From: Gemmatimonadota bacterium
GTDB lineage: Bacteria; Gemmatimonadota; Gemmatimonadetes; Longimicrobiales; RSA9
Direction of reading: 5' to 3'
Length of the DNA stretch: 5,616 nucleotides
NCBI GenBank assembly: GCA_012027055.1
Contig: VEPF01000005.1
Span: 1 to 5,616 of the forward strand
Shown here piece after piece: positions 5,380 through 5,616 of the stretch (the first letter of the stretch is position 1; each line of letters begins with the position of its first letter). A program made the position numbers and the translations under genes. Under the pieces are notes generated by a model. The model saw only the letters and a program-made list of their open reading frames with translations, was not told the origin of the DNA and made no database searches.

Positions 5380-5550
5380 TCAAGGAGGCGGGGGTGAGGT
5401 CCGCCAGAGGCCGATCAGCACCAGGTCGCACAGCAACACCGCCACGCCTGCCCGCCACAGCGTGTCCCCCATGACCCCGCCCGCGAAGAACGCCGAGGCA
5501 ATCAGGCACACCACCCCGGCTGCGAACAGCCCAACTTGCAGAGCTCGCAT
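5380..5550 (-). CDS. Small two-helix membrane protein (56 residues)
   Basis: The ATG at 5550 is preceded by GGAGG with a five-base spacer (minus strand GGAGGGGACGATG). The 56 codons end at TGA 5382-5380. The protein begins MRALQVGLFAAGVVCLIASA, with predicted helices at about 5-27 and 34-49 joined by GDTLWR and a short tail RTSPPPP. The first helix could pass for a signal peptide, but the second hydrophobic segment and short length fit a two-helix inner-membrane protein better. The final A of its stop is the first base of an ATG (TGATG), the usual mark of translational coupling to a following gene, here the frame-disrupted barrel-like one. I do not know the family. The ribosome-binding site, third-position GC and continuous hydrophobicity support it as real. 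Confidence 0.65.
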   Translation of the reverse strand: MRALQVGLFAAGVVCLIASAFFAGGVMGDTLWRAGVAVLLCDLVLIGLWRTSPPPP

Positions 5551-5616
5551 CGTCCCCTCCCCGGTAGAAAGCCCCTCGAGCGCAATCCGCCGCAGCCGCG
5601 CGCACCCGGCGCGGGC

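Noticed and set aside
5255..5605. Minus-strand open frame of 116 codons covering the right end
   Set aside because: It is Arg/Gly/Ala-rich and overlaps the better supported 56-residue protein. Only its internal ATG at 5380 is of interest, as a possible original start of the barrel-like gene.
5551..5616. Possible promoter or end of an upstream gene at the right edge
   Set aside because: TTGCGC (5585-5580) has no -10 partner at proper spacing, and no stop codon or coding pattern allows a gene end to be called.

Overview
The window is a high-GC (roughly 70% by eye) bacterial chromosomal segment. Every gene I can support lies on the minus strand, so transcription runs from right to left. Third codon positions are almost all G or C, several starts are GTG, and Shine-Dalgarno sites of the AGGAGG type are common. 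The gene set (a possible barrel-like protein, a lipoprotein, many small unassigned membrane proteins) fits a GC-rich Gram-negative soil-type bacterium such as Gemmatimonadota, Acidobacteriota or a myxobacterium. No marker gene fixes the phylum.

Layout in transcription order. At the right end (5380-5550) is a 56-residue protein with two predicted membrane helices. Its TGA overlaps an ATG by one base (TGATG). Next is a beta-strand-rich, possibly outer-membrane protein (4905-5276). Its coding signal continues upstream of the first usable start, which suggests a one-base frameshift near 5365-5378. A perfect 9-bp GC-rich inverted repeat (4856-4886) follows and may be a terminator; a weak promoter candidate overlaps it. 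After this gap, seven genes run with gaps of about 3-37 bases: a four-helix membrane protein, a two-helix membrane protein, a SnoaL/NTF2-like protein, a PEBP (YbhB/YbcL) lipoprotein, another four-helix membrane protein, a methyltransferase resembling the TylM1/DesVI sugar N-methyltransferases, and a Can-type beta-carbonic anhydrase. A 97-109-base gap with two hairpins separates these from a phosphonatase-like HAD hydrolase. The first 17 codons of one more gene run off the left edge.

The block from 878 to 4786 looks like one transcription unit, but its members belong to no pathway I recognise: CO2/bicarbonate exchange, a methyltransferase, a PEBP lipoprotein, an NTF2-like protein and three unassigned membrane proteins. 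I see no RNA gene, mobile element, CRISPR array or integration site. The points most worth a second look are the two ribosome-binding sites in the PEBP gene (secreted versus cytoplasmic form), the HAD protein in which a His appears to replace the phosphonatase Schiff-base Lys, the aminosugar-type methyltransferase with no sugar genes nearby, and the broken-looking frame of the barrel-like gene. I found no convincing evidence of a wholly new multi-gene system.
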